Assembly: GCA_933822405.4 (NCBI GenBank)
Contig: CAKOGP040001969.1
Coordinates: 124,001-188,000, forward strand
DNA from: Cylindrotheca closterium
Lineage: Eukaryota > Bacillariophyta > Bacillariophyceae > Bacillariales > Bacillariaceae
DNA length: 64,000 nucleotides
Reading direction: 5' to 3'
Each line of letters opens with the position of its first letter. Positions within the stretch are counted from its first letter, which is position 1. The notes beneath the pieces were generated by a model. That model did no database searches. It was given only the letters and a program-made list of their open reading frames with translations, and was not told where the DNA came from. A program made the translations under genes and the position numbers. This document shows, one piece after another, positions 42,438 through 52,763 of the stretch.

Positions 42438-45251
42438 TCATTCTTCATCAGGTAATTCATCAATCATGATGCTGTGCATTGACTCGAACACTTCAACCTT
42501 GCGCATACTACTCTCCGTACGGCGTTTTTCCTTTCGTTGCTTCCCAAGGATTTTACCTGTGGGTGTGACGAGCTTCGAAGCGGATTGCTCCACTCGCGTC
42601 AAGCCCAGCTGATCGCGAGCACTAACTTTTGGAGTGCTTAGTACTGGCGTCGCAGGCGTACGACAACCCTTGATTACGGTAGGAGATAAGAATTGTGGTG
42701 AATCTTGCGAAAGTCGGGGCCTTGGCATACGAGGAGCAACATCATTGTTTCTGGGCACTTCCGAATCAGAATCCTGGTCAATGCCAGAGATTCTATTCAA
42801 TAGGAAGTCCACACCGCCGACACGACTTGACGGACTCTGGTGGACATTCTTGGGAGGCTTTGAAACAGGCTTGATGTCGTTGGAGTCTATTGTCCCTTTT
42901 GATACTCGCCTAGCCGGAAGACTTGGAGGAGATTGGCTGCTAATATTTCTTTGCGACATGGAAGGAAGACTATCGACGCTTCCTTCTTCCCCCCAATCTC
43001 TGGTCATTTCCTTCCTGGGGATTGGGACTAGAGGCCTCGAAGGTTCGCCATCGGCAAATGTTACCGATTTCCTCTTGGTCTTCTTGACGCTCACCTTTGG
43101 ACGGAATGATGGGCGAATTGGTTTGTCTGAAAGTGCGCTGGGTTTGGGACTGGAGAATCTAGTCGTTTCCATTTCAAGACACGATTGGATGGAGTGATTC
43201 GATGAGTCAAGGTCTGAATTGCGGCTTCGTCTGGATCGGTTTCCAAGAACCTTCTGTCTAGAGGAGCCAAATTCAACAGCTGACTGCACTGAATGATTTG
43301 AAGTGTCGAGGTCATCTCGCTTCTTTAGGACACCTATCGTTTTCAGATCTGGAAGCTCGCCGACTTCAAAAGTGGATCGGTCAGATTCACCGAAGACTGA
43401 GCGATCGGAATCATCGAGTTTCTTCTTTATTCTTGCTTTCAAAGTGGCTACTGTGTCATCGGTACCAGCGCTGCGCTCCGAGTCATCCAGTTTTTTCTTC
43501 TTGGATTTCTTGCTAGGTTTCTTCAAAGTTTCACCATTGTGCAACTGGGTGCCATGTTCGGAGTCGTCCAATTTGGCACGATCGGAATCTTTTGGCTTTT
43601 TCTTCTTTCCTTTGGCCTTCGTCTTCCTGGGCTTGTGATCCAGAATACCATCATTGGAATGTTCGGATTCATCCAACGTTTTCTTGATCTTTTTCTTCAA
43701 CTTCTTGTTCTTTGACTTCACACCTCCACCAGCCTTTGTCTTGGTGCCCTTCTTTTTGGATACAGATTCCACCGAATGTTCAGACTCCCGAGGCAGTGTC
43801 TTACCCCCCATCGCCTTGGTCTCCATACTCTTCTTATAGACCTTCTTGGATTTGGAAACCTTCTTGGGCTCAGACGGTTCGTCGGACTCTTCCAAATAGT
43901 CCGAGTCGTCGGAAAACCCAAGTAGATCAAAGCTCGAGGCTGAGTTTTTCCGCCTGGGTATCGTTGGCAGGGTATCGTCTTCCAATCGAACCAAATCGTC
44001 CAAGTTCATTTGCGTTGTTTCTATAAGTCTCATTTTCATTTTGTTCTCAGGCGATGCTTCCTCTTTTGCAGGCCACCCTGATGTGACGCCAATAGCCTCA
44101 TTGATCTCTTTCGATCCGTCAGAGGTGGATGGTGTTCCAGACCCTTCATTGACAACCTCCATAATGCTGGTGCGCATCAGATCGCTGATCTTCAACGAAC
44201 TCTCAGAATTCATCCAACTCAACTCGGAAACAGTAGAATCATGAAAGGAGGACCTTTGTCGTGATGACGATGTCCTCGTGTCCGATGATAATTCCACATT
44301 GTTAGCACTGCTTCTAGCGGGAGACCTTGATCTGGAATCCGGTGTATAAGCATGTGCTGCATTAAACAACTCATTTGTATTCGAAAAGGATGGCCTCCCT
44401 ACTGTGGAGTTATCCAAGTCCATCCAAGTAATATCCGAAACGAGCGATGATACAGAATCGTCATAGGAAAGTTGTCTTTGTGGTTCTTTCTGTGTCGTTT
44501 TTTTGTACCTGTAGCCATCGCGTGCTTTTGGAGCACGGTGGTCTGCTGCTACTGATGATTTACCCTCAGGTGCTTCCAATTTTCCCAAGACCGATGTTGT
44601 CTTTGGCGGCTGTGAAGTCAAACCCAAAACTTGCTGATGCGAGGAGCTACCACCTTTTTCATTTAGCAAGCTCGGTTCCTGTGGCAATGGTTCGTTCCAA
44701 GTAAGCTCTGAAACCACAGATGACACGGATGCTCGCTTACGTTGCCTATGTTGAGGCCTTGTCACCTGTGGCTTGGCATTCGTAGCTGAATCATTGCCAT
44801 AGTTTTGTACAAGGTTTTTGGGTGCATAATCAGGTCTTGGTGAATCAGCAGAATGTTGGTGATACGGAGATGTAGACGTTGACGTCGATGGTGGATGTGG
44901 AAGTGGATGTGATATGTACGGATTAGATGACAAGGAATTCCGGCTCCTCCCTGAAACGTTTGCAAGCTCCTGCTCTTGCCACGTCACATCAGAGACTACC
45001 GATTGTTGGCAATCGGCACGTTCTGGACGCTCTGCAATTCCCCGAACCTTAGGTTTCGACGCACTCTGAGGCGTTGGAGGAAACTGATAGGATAACGTGG
45101 CGTTCGATGTTAAATCAGCAGTAGATTCGTCAAATTCATCGCCTGCAGGGGCTCTAGACAGCGCCTTATTCTCTATAGGCTGGCTTGTATGCTGTATCCT
45201 ACTTTTTATTCTCTCCTTTGTTGAGGAAAAGCTTGGTAGGTGAGTCCTCAT
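42438..45251 (-). CDS. 937-residue low-complexity protein with repeated VSELTW motif
   Basis: Single exon from the ATG at 45249-45251. No known domain. The N-terminal half contains four copies of a short motif, SVVSDVTWQE, SVVSELTWNE, SLVSDITWMD and STVSELSWMN, in + strand DNA near 44985-45010, 44693-44725, 44420-44450 and 44212-44240. The middle has about six Lys-rich segments each followed by an acidic core (ESEHSND, DDSEHGT, DDSERSA, DDSDRSV, LDTSNHSVQS, LDSSNHSIQS). The remainder is Ser/Pro/Arg-rich, and the C-terminus reads ESMHSIMIDELPDEE. A disordered scaffold with many phosphorylation sites is the natural reading. It shares composition but no clear alignment with the next gene. Confidence 0.75.
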   Translation of the reverse strand: MRTHLPSFSSTKERIKSRIQHTSQPIENKALSRAPAGDEFDESTADLTSNATLSYQFPPTPQSASKPKVRGIAERPERADCQQSVVSDVTWQEQELANVSGRSRNSLSSNPYISHPLPHPPSTSTSTSPYHQHSADSPRPDYAPKNLVQNYGNDSATNAKPQVTRPQHRQRKRASVSSVVSELTWNEPLPQEPSLLNEKGGSSSHQQVLGLTSQPPKTTSVLGKLEAPEGKSSVAADHRAPKARDGYRYKKTTQKEPQRQLSYDDSVSSLVSDITWMDLDNSTVGRPSFSNTNELFNAAHAYTPDSRSRSPARSSANNVELSSDTRTSSSRQRSSFHDSTVSELSWMNSESSLKISDLMRTSIMEVVNEGSGTPSTSDGSKEINEAIGVTSGWPAKEEASPENKMKMRLIETTQMNLDDLVRLEDDTLPTIPRRKNSASSFDLLGFSDDSDYLEESDEPSEPKKVSKSKKVYKKSMETKAMGGKTLPRESEHSVESVSKKKGTKTKAGGGVKSKNKKLKKKIKKTLDESEHSNDGILDHKPRKTKAKGKKKKPKDSDRAKLDDSEHGTQLHNGETLKKPSKKSKKKKLDDSERSAGTDDTVATLKARIKKKLDDSDRSVFGESDRSTFEVGELPDLKTIGVLKKRDDLDTSNHSVQSAVEFGSSRQKVLGNRSRRSRNSDLDSSNHSIQSCLEMETTRFSSPKPSALSDKPIRPSFRPKVSVKKTKRKSVTFADGEPSRPLVPIPRKEMTRDWGEEGSVDSLPSMSQRNISSQSPPSLPARRVSKGTIDSNDIKPVSKPPKNVHQSPSSRVGGVDFLLNRISGIDQDSDSEVPRNNDVAPRMPRPRLSQDSPQFLSPTVIKGCRTPATPVLSTPKVSARDQLGLTRVEQSASKLVTPTGKILGKQRKEKRRTESSMRKVEVFESMHSIMIDELPDEE

Positions 45252-46020
45252 GGTTATACACTAACCCTGCATATTTGAGTTGCTCTGCGATTTTTCTTCA
45301 GGAAAAGTTAAGCGAGTCAGCTAGCCTCACCGTCCATAATTTGCAAATTACGACTAGAGAGACAAGACCCGGCAATTAAAGGATGAGACTACATCTAAGC
45401 CCCGAGTGAAATTTCCAAATAATCTTCGTGTCTCGGCAGATTTATCGGACTATGTCGGAGGGCTTTTCATAAATAGCGTTCCTCCCTCCGCCCGTTTTTT
45501 CGGAATGGTAAAAGAATATTGACATATTGGAATAAAATTCAGGCATCCTTCACCATTGATAAAAAATGACACAATCTCCACACGGTACTGGTATTAGGTA
45601 GAAGGCGAATGCAACTGTACTACCATTCCCGGTTTATACCGGGGATATTTTCTCTTGTCACCAGGCACCAGGGGCAGTCTCGTTTACCGTGGTACCTGGT
45701 ACCGGAGGTATTGTGCTGTATAAAAAGCTTCGATGGTACGTGCCCATACCAGTACCGATAACATGGGATGGTGAAAATAAAAACACATTTGGGACTTCAG
45801 ACTTCAGTGCAGAGGCGCGGGCCAAAAAGAAGGGTACGGTACGAGGAAGCATGCTGTCAACATCCTAAAAGAGATAGCTAATTTGAAAAGTGGTACTGGT
45901 ACCGTTGATAGATGTCGTTTAGCTCAAAATTATAAAAATGTGTTTGAGGTGGAGCAAGTGGTTGCTTGAAACATTCTTCATAGAATAATATAGTATCAGC
46001 TGGTTCACTTTGCAACCTAC
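45252..46020. other. Intergenic, rich in GGTACC-type words
   Basis: Upstream of the 937-residue protein and downstream of the 1013-residue protein, both on -. GGTACTGG, GGTACCTGGTACCGG, CCAGTACCG and GGTACTGGTACCG occur between 45583 and 45905. No gene is seen. Confidence 0.5.
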
Positions 46021-49000
46021 CTAGAATGGCACTTTAGGACCGTTTGGAGTGCAGCCATCAATCAGTTTGGACATGGCGCTGTCCACATTGTTCCTCCGTT
46101 CCACTGATTCGGCACATCTTCTCGAACTACTACCCCTCATATTCACGGTATTTCGTTTCAGTGATCTTGCTCGTCGAGGGTTGTGATTACTGCCACCCAA
46201 ACCAGAAGCGTTTTTGGAATCTTCCTGCATCATGCTGGCTCTAAGATTTCCTATTTCACTTCGTCTCATTCGAACAGGTCGCTTGGAGGCGGCGGGAGCT
46301 GTCATTGGAGCATTCAATGGGCCTCTTCGGTGGGGTCCTGGGGATGCATAGCGACCAGGAGAAGCGTATCTGCCCTTCAAGTCGGGACCAGGAGATTCAG
46401 CCCGAGCTATGGGGGCTTGGCCTCCTCCTGTCTGTTTGGACCTTTGCGACAGGTCACCCCAACCTGCTTCATCAACTTCAGTCGTCTCTTTATTGGCATT
46501 ACTCGTGCTTGGTCTGCGACCTCCTCTCAGAGGTGCAGCACCCGTGAACCCTTCGACATTCATGCGACGACGGTTTATTAGTGTCGATTTTCTTCCACGT
46601 GGAGTATCGTGTACCGAGGCATCAAGTTTGGTGGGTTTTGGTGCAGCGAAGGGATCAAAGGCTTCGGCAGAGGTGCTGCCCCGTCGAGATGAGAAGGACG
46701 CAGGCTTGCCCATGTTGTTCGGTGCGCTCTGTTGAGATCGAAATGATTCGCTGTTGTAATCTTGAGTGCTCGATACTGACGGTCTTTGCTTTTTTCTTCC
46801 AGGAGTAACGAGGACTCCGGTACGAGAAACCTGTTGCGGGGGCGTAAGCGGTGCTGCCGGCATGCTCTGCCGCCTTCCACCAGATCTAACATGTGGTCTA
46901 GTAGTGTGGGCCGATCTTGGTGACATTGGTGGAAAGGTTGATTTCCTACCCATGGAAGGAGAAACGGATTGCCTTCCAGGCGAAGGGCTAGCACGGCGGC
47001 CTCTGCGTTTCGTTGTCCAACCAGCGGACATGGGCGAGTCCGGATAATTGCTAGATGACCGCCGAAAAGAATCGGAGGCTGCAGCCTTTTGGGGCGGAGA
47101 CATGGGTGCATCAGCTGTTTCTCGCTGCTCAGTGGCGGAAGCAAAAGACTCTTGCGATGCTTGTCTTCTGTGAAAGCGGTTTCGTAATGAAGATGCGGAG
47201 GATGCACGTTTTTTCTTCCTAGTACTGATGTCATTCGGGGACGAATCTTGTTCGCCACCTTCAGCATTATTGATCGATCCCTGTGATCCTTGTCTTCTGT
47301 GAAAGCGATTTCGTAGTGAAGATGTGGAGGATGCACGTTTTTTCTTCTCCAAAGTGTCATTCGGGGACGACTCCTCGTTCTGGTCGCCACCTTCCGCATC
47401 ATTGATCAATCCTTGTGATCCTTGTTTTCTGCGAAAGCGGTCTCGTAGTGTTCGCTCTTTCGAAGTAGATGCAGATCTGTTCTTCATCTTTGGCTTCTTG
47501 TCTTCCTTTTCAATATCATCATTATCTTCCTCCTCCTCCTGCTGTTCGTTTCCTGAATTGCGCGACTCCTCTTTCTTGCGAAGACGACCTCGCAAGGATC
47601 GTTCTTTTGACGCAGAGGCAGATCGTCGCTTTATCTTTCCATCCGTTTCATTTGGTTCCGCCTTCAAATCTTCGGATTGCACCTCGTCCAACTCGGCAGA
47701 CTCTTCTTCCTGCTTTTTTCGAACGCGGCCTCTTAGTTTTCGTTCTTTGGAAGCTGATGCGGACCGGCGCTTTTTCTTTAGTTCCTTTCCAGACTTCTCC
47801 TTGCTTTCCTCCGTCTTCAATTGCTCCCACAGTTCCCCATCGCCTCGTTCTGACAAATCCTCCTGCTTGGGCGTTTTCCGTTCTTTGGAGGCCGACGATC
47901 GCTTCTTTTTCTTGCCTTTGTGCTGTTCCGGCGTTCCCTCCATTGATGCTGGGGTCTTTAGCTCCGCCACGCTAACATCGAAATTCACCTCACTAAATTC
48001 AAATGGCTCTGCTGCAAATTCTTTGGAAACCTCAGGCTCTTCGTGAACCATGGTAGGTCGTGGTGTGGAGGAAGATCTCCTCTTTTTCTCCTTCTTTTCT
48101 TTCCGTTCGGCGTTATCCTTTTTTTTCGATGATTTCTTTTCAGAACTACTCGTGCGCCTATTCTTCTTGGAGGACTTGGATGAGGATCGAGTCTTTTTGG
48201 ACAAATTGTCTTCCTCCTCTCCATTTGTCTCGCGCACGTCATTCAATGGCATGAAATTGGGCAAGGCACCGACGTCGGATTGCGTTCGCTTTTTATTCTT
48301 GTTGGACTTTTTGAAGAGACTGTCGGATGACTCCAAGGACATTTTGGAATGACACGAAATAGAACCCAAGGAACCGCCAGTGGAAACCCGACGGAGTTCA
48401 ATCTTCTTTTTTGCTACAGTCTTTGGTGACTTTAGATAAATAGTAGCTTCCGAAGGAGACCGCATCAAGTCGGGTGGTGGGAGTTCCATCTCGCTCACTG
48501 CTTGAGAATTGGCCTCCAAGGATTCTCTCAAAGCCTGCCGTCTCAGACGTCGCGCTTCCGATGTGTACGCTATGGACTTGCGGAAATGCAATGGAGTATT
48601 CGTCACAGTACCGGGGGACTGAGCACCATGCGACTCGTTGTGAATAGATCCGTGCAGTGACCCACCACCTGTGGACGACAAGCTGGATTGTCGCTGATGT
48701 CTCGGAAGCGGTTTGAGACTGCTCTTTTTGCTTGTGGGTGTTGTGGTGGTGGCACCATGATCTGAATTGCCAGGTATGGCCACGCCCTTGAAACTCGAAG
48801 GTTTGGTCTTCTTTTCAGCTTGCAATCGTTGCACTCTGTCCTTGAGACTGGAAGAAGTAAAGGCGGGTGCTGCCTTGGGTGTTGTAGCCAAAGTTTCCTT
48901 TGGGTCTGCACTTAGGAAATCCAATTCATCTGGTTTAATATCAATGTCGCTGAAGGACGTCAAGAAGGCAAAGGATGATTCACCAATGTCGTTCACCACT

Positions 49001-49062
49001 TCGGCTTCTTCTTTTGATTCACTGCTCATATCATGGAACGCTCCTATCGAACCTCCTGTCAT
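46021..49062 (-). CDS. 1013-residue basic low-complexity protein with KRRSASASKER repeats
   Basis: Single exon from the ATG at 49060-49062. The N-terminus is acidic (SSESKEEAEVVNDIGESSF). The centre (~residues 375-640) contains about seven units of the form KRRSASASKERxLRGRLRKKQE separated by acidic spacers, with later variants KKRASSxSSLRNRFHRRQGSQ. The C-terminal third is Pro/Ser/Arg-rich, with paired RYASPG units. No catalytic domain or membrane segment. Alternating strong positive and negative blocks suggest a scaffold or nuclear/cytoskeletal protein regulated by phosphorylation, as inference only. Confidence 0.75.
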   Translation of the reverse strand: MTGGSIGAFHDMSSESKEEAEVVNDIGESSFAFLTSFSDIDIKPDELDFLSADPKETLATTPKAAPAFTSSSLKDRVQRLQAEKKTKPSSFKGVAIPGNSDHGATTTTPTSKKSSLKPLPRHQRQSSLSSTGGGSLHGSIHNESHGAQSPGTVTNTPLHFRKSIAYTSEARRLRRQALRESLEANSQAVSEMELPPPDLMRSPSEATIYLKSPKTVAKKKIELRRVSTGGSLGSISCHSKMSLESSDSLFKKSNKNKKRTQSDVGALPNFMPLNDVRETNGEEEDNLSKKTRSSSKSSKKNRRTSSSEKKSSKKKDNAERKEKKEKKRRSSSTPRPTMVHEEPEVSKEFAAEPFEFSEVNFDVSVAELKTPASMEGTPEQHKGKKKKRSSASKERKTPKQEDLSERGDGELWEQLKTEESKEKSGKELKKKRRSASASKERKLRGRVRKKQEEESAELDEVQSEDLKAEPNETDGKIKRRSASASKERSLRGRLRKKEESRNSGNEQQEEEEDNDDIEKEDKKPKMKNRSASTSKERTLRDRFRRKQGSQGLINDAEGGDQNEESSPNDTLEKKKRASSTSSLRNRFHRRQGSQGSINNAEGGEQDSSPNDISTRKKKRASSASSLRNRFHRRQASQESFASATEQRETADAPMSPPQKAAASDSFRRSSSNYPDSPMSAGWTTKRRGRRASPSPGRQSVSPSMGRKSTFPPMSPRSAHTTRPHVRSGGRRQSMPAAPLTPPQQVSRTGVLVTPGRKKQRPSVSSTQDYNSESFRSQQSAPNNMGKPASFSSRRGSTSAEAFDPFAAPKPTKLDASVHDTPRGRKSTLINRRRMNVEGFTGAAPLRGGRRPSTSNANKETTEVDEAGWGDLSQRSKQTGGGQAPIARAESPGPDLKGRYASPGRYASPGPHRRGPLNAPMTAPAASKRPVRMRRSEIGNLRASMMQEDSKNASGLGGSNHNPRRARSLKRNTVNMRGSSSRRCAESVERRNNVDSAMSKLIDGCTPNGPKVPF

Positions 49063-49688
49063 ATCAATTCTATTGATTATTCCTGAATTTTTTTAAAAAA
49101 GATTGTTGTATACTGAGACTATCTTCTGATCATGTCCTTTCACTGAATAATTCAATCTTTTCAGTTGCTGAGGTTCAGTTGAAATTAGTTTGCACTTGAT
49201 GCTGAATGGGGGTGCAACTGTATGTTGGTTGGAGGTAAATTGTGTATGCGGGGAGATACATGCGTCGAAAGTGGTTGACGATTTTTTTGCCTGCCGACGA
49301 GAGAGTTTTGTTTGATCGTTGTTTTGGTTTCTACACTTGTTTTACCCTATTTAAAATATGGGATTGGGCATAAGTGAGGTCGACCATTCGGACCAGACGC
49401 TATTTGCTATGTATTTCATACATTTAATCCGCTGGATATCAAAAGAAAAAACATTTATGCAGATTATGCCAACCGCCTAATTCCTGTTTAGGAGCTATGA
49501 CCATGAATCCTCTGATTCCATGGGGAATACGGAATCTTTCCTATAAAATGAGTCATAAAATCTTCTCAGACCAGAAATTCCGAGATACCACACATAATCA
49601 AAGCGCATTTTATATCGCGCGATTTTAAAAAAATTGCGTATCATCACATAAAATAATAAAATATTAACCAAGAGTAAAAACTGCATAT
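49063..49688. other. Divergent promoter region
   Basis: This region lies between the starts of the 1013-residue protein (-) and the bestrophin (+). It is AT-rich near 49610-49670. No gene is supported. Confidence 0.5.
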
Positions 49689-51066
49689 ATGACAACGACA
49701 ATTTCAAAGGATGGCCCTGAAGCCAATGCACCATCTTCCTTGAGCACATCCAATGGAGAAGCTTCCAAAGAAGATGCGAAGCTATCCAAAACGATAAAGG
49801 CCATTTTGGATCCAGATCGCATAGAAGCTCTCTTGGCGTTTGATGCCACTCTGGTTCGCTACGAACCCTTTTCCTTTTTGGTGATATTTCGGTTTCAAGG
49901 GCGGAACTGGAGCATGATGATTTTGCCGTTATTGATATTGGGAATGCTCGACCTTGCTTGGTGGTTTATTTTGCATCAAGTGTTGTTACCAAGCAATGCC
50001 ATTCGAGGGATTGAGAATGGAGAAATGACAGAAGATCTCACTGCGAGAGTGGAACGATTGGACGAATTGGTTTCTCCCATTCTGGTGCCAGTCTCTTTTC
50101 TTTTAGTATTTCGGTTGGGTCGGGCTGCTGTAAGGTATGTTGATTTATTTGTTTGACGAGCGTAATTTGCCCGTCTGAGGATTCAGGACAAATGAGGGAT
50201 CGTGTATTCTCATATTGATCAATTATGTTTCAATCCCACCCATCAGATTCTGGGACGCGAGATCGGCCATGGGAAAATTGATTGAAGTTTGTCGGACCTT
50301 TATTTCCACCGCAGTAGTGGGGTGTCAAGCTTGCAAGGCCCTTGATCCTCCTGCACTGAGTGCCATGAACATTGTGGAACTTGTTCACGCCAAGAAGCAG
50401 GACGATGTTCGATTAAAATTGGTGAGACAGTTTGCTCGATGGACCTGTGTCTTTCCAATTGCCGTTCGAAACTTCTTAAGACCAGAGAGTCGAGCAGAAT
50501 TTGAAGCTTGTTGCAATTTGGTTTGCAACAGCAAACGCACGAAAGGGAACGACGAGAAGCACGAGATGGGAATCAGCCCAGATCTGTTGGATTTGGTTTC
50601 TTTTCAGGAGGCCACGGAATTGCAGCATAGTGCCTTCCCAACTATCTTCGTATTGAATAAAATGCGATTGCTGGCGTGGGATGCTTCAGAAAGTGCGGGA
50701 GCTTCACCTAGCAAACAAGCACTACTCTATCGGCAACTGAACGAACAGATTGACATTTTGACCGGGGCATGGGGAGCTATGGAACGCATCAACTTGACAC
50801 CGCTACCATTTGTCTACGTAGCCCACTTACGGACATTTCTAATGTTATACCTGTGCTTTTGGCATATATCCTCGATCGCACTGAATGGGTGGGTTTGCAT
50901 TCCACCCTTGATGATTGCATCATGGGGACTGCTGGGAATTGAAGCGGCTGCTGTTGAATGTGAGCGACCATTTCACTGGAACAGAAATCACTTGGCACTG
51001 GGTAAGATGGGGGTTGTAGTTGCCAAGAATGTTCACCAAACACTGCTCAATTGCGGGTATTCCTAA
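49689..51066 (+). CDS. Bestrophin-family anion channel (spliced)
   Basis: Exons 49689-50134 and 50247-51066 encode 421 residues. FSFLVIFRFQGRNW lies near residue 60. SFLLVFRLGRAAVRFWDARSAMG near residue 135 matches the bestrophin block LVFRTNxAYxRWWExRxxWG. A late membrane segment contains GLLGIEAAAVECERPF, matching the GxEEIGxxIExPF signature. Four or so hydrophobic segments are present. The family forms pentameric anion channels; in algae and plants members act in plasma or thylakoid membranes. No transit peptide is evident in the polar 40-residue N-terminus, so the membrane is unknown. Its start lies divergent from the 1013-residue low-complexity gene. Confidence 0.87.
50135..50246 (+). 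other. Intron of the bestrophin gene
   Basis: A 112-nt GT-AG intron (donor GTATGT, acceptor CCATCAG) splits the Arg codon of AAVRFWDAR in the most conserved block. The frame is kept across the join. Confidence 0.92.
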
Positions 51067-51468
51067 TAGAATTGGGAGAAGTACCAGGATCATGTGCATT
51101 GCCTAGCTACAGCTTTACTTCAGATGACTGGCATGAATCGTTGCAATGCAATACCTACTCAAAGGAAGTGGGACTAGGACTACAATATAGCCACTGTAAA
51201 ATATAGTTATAATGTAAATTAATAGTCCAAACATGAAAACTACATGTACTCTCGAGAATTATTTGTAAGTAGCCGACGGGACAATTCAAAACAAAAAATG
51301 GGACTATGTTAGTGTTTCAACTCCCAGTCGTGCGCAGGTGCTCCAACCTTCAACGCATCAATTTTGGATAAGATCCGCGATAAAAAGAACATCTGTCAGC
51401 TTTTCGTTGGGATCATCGATCGGGAAGGAATCCTTCAACTCATCAAGGCAACATATTCTGCAGGGAAA
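51067..51468. other. Intergenic
   Basis: 3' region of the bestrophin gene and leader of the coiled-coil gene. From 51364 to 51468 the frame is open but lacks an ATG, so it could be a 5' UTR or the end of an unrecognised upstream exon. Confidence 0.45.
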
Positions 51469-52557
51469 ATGACTTCTCTAACCGGGGCACCATTAGCCAA
51501 AATCGTGGCAGTGACATCTGAGAATCAAGAATTGAAGTCCAAATTGACAGAATCAAGGACCCAATGTGAGAATCTCGAGCAAGAATTGAGATTTCAAACG
51601 GCAAAGGCTCTAGAGTTCCAAGAGATGCTCGCACTCAAGAGTGACGGGGACGTGGATGCACTTTTGGCCAAGTTTATGGAACATTCTTTGACGTTGGCGG
51701 AACAGACTCTGGAGATTGATCAGCTGAAGTTGAAACTACGTGAATCCGAAAAGGAAAAGATCGCGAGAGACCAAGAACGCGAGGCGCACATTGAAATGAT
51801 GGCGTCGCTCAATAGATATATTCGACAACAAGGAATTGCACTTCAACGCCTTGAAAATCCGTCCTCGCTGACACCAAAAGATTACGAATATGACGAGATT
51901 GATTCAGAATTTGATCAACTTTGTAATATTCATGACCACTTGAAGGACGTCAAGCTTGTCATTGAAAGGAAAGAGGCCCCAGTCGTGATAGAGGACAGTC
52001 AAAAAGTTAAAAAGTTAAATAAAGATCTGAAGCAAGTACTGGCTGAGAGGGCTCACCTGAAAAGGAAGGTCGAAGCACAGAATGCTGCCATCTCCATTCT
52101 TCAAGAGCGAAGTAAGACACGAGAAACAAGTAACTTAGCCTTGGTGAAAGACTTGAAAGAAAAGTACGAAAGCGAAAAACGTGGGTTACAGGATACGCTA
52201 CGCTCGCTGGAAGCGCAAATCCAAACCCTCCGACAAAACGAAGAGCAATCAGAATCGGAGCCAAGCTGTCTTCATGGCGAGCTCATCGAAATTGAATCCC
52301 AAAAGTACGAGGAGAACTACGAGATTTACGAGCCCCTCCTATTCCTTACTGATACAAAGGCAGACTGTGACGTGTTTGAAGATGATGCATCCGAAATCAC
52401 AGCCAGCACGTTCCTCAATTCAGAGTCCGAACAGTCCACCCCAGCATCCATGTCATCTCTGCACCAGAGGAAGCATGTGTCGCTAGATGACTACATGGAT
52501 TTTGGAACCAAATTTGAGGCGATTGCAGACTTTTCGATGCAACGTTTCGAAATATAA
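51469..52557 (+). CDS. Coiled-coil protein of unknown function
   Basis: Protein of 362 residues from the first ATG (51469-51471). Residues ~15-120 and ~175-260 are heptad-like coiled coils rich in E, K, L and Q, such as VTSENQELKSKLTESRTQCENLEQEL. The C-terminal ~100 residues are acidic and Ser-rich, with SPASMSSLHQRK-like composition and the ending DFGTKFEAIADFSMQRFEI. No membrane helix or enzyme motif. A cytoskeletal or scaffold role is inference. Confidence 0.7.
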   Translation: MTSLTGAPLAKIVAVTSENQELKSKLTESRTQCENLEQELRFQTAKALEFQEMLALKSDGDVDALLAKFMEHSLTLAEQTLEIDQLKLKLRESEKEKIARDQEREAHIEMMASLNRYIRQQGIALQRLENPSSLTPKDYEYDEIDSEFDQLCNIHDHLKDVKLVIERKEAPVVIEDSQKVKKLNKDLKQVLAERAHLKRKVEAQNAAISILQERSKTRETSNLALVKDLKEKYESEKRGLQDTLRSLEAQIQTLRQNEEQSESEPSCLHGELIEIESQKYEENYEIYEPLLFLTDTKADCDVFEDDASEITASTFLNSESEQSTPASMSSLHQRKHVSLDDYMDFGTKFEAIADFSMQRFEI

Positions 52558-52763
52558 GCGCGCTTTATGCGACAACGGGATCTCTCTACGAGGATCACAA
52601 TGCATGCTACTCTATACAATATACACGTACACTTAGCGCCGACGCGACGAGCTTTAAAGGGTAACTACTGAGGCAAATAAAGGAAAAAAGTGCCTACACA
52701 TACATGAATATGTCTGATAAAACACAAACTAAAAGTTACTTCGACACCCTGTGATGTTTCTGA

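Noticed and set aside
46409..48352. Several + strand ORFs and a 274-residue minus-strand ORF within the 1013-residue gene
   Set aside because: Low-complexity shadows in other frames of a much longer ORF; no domain features.
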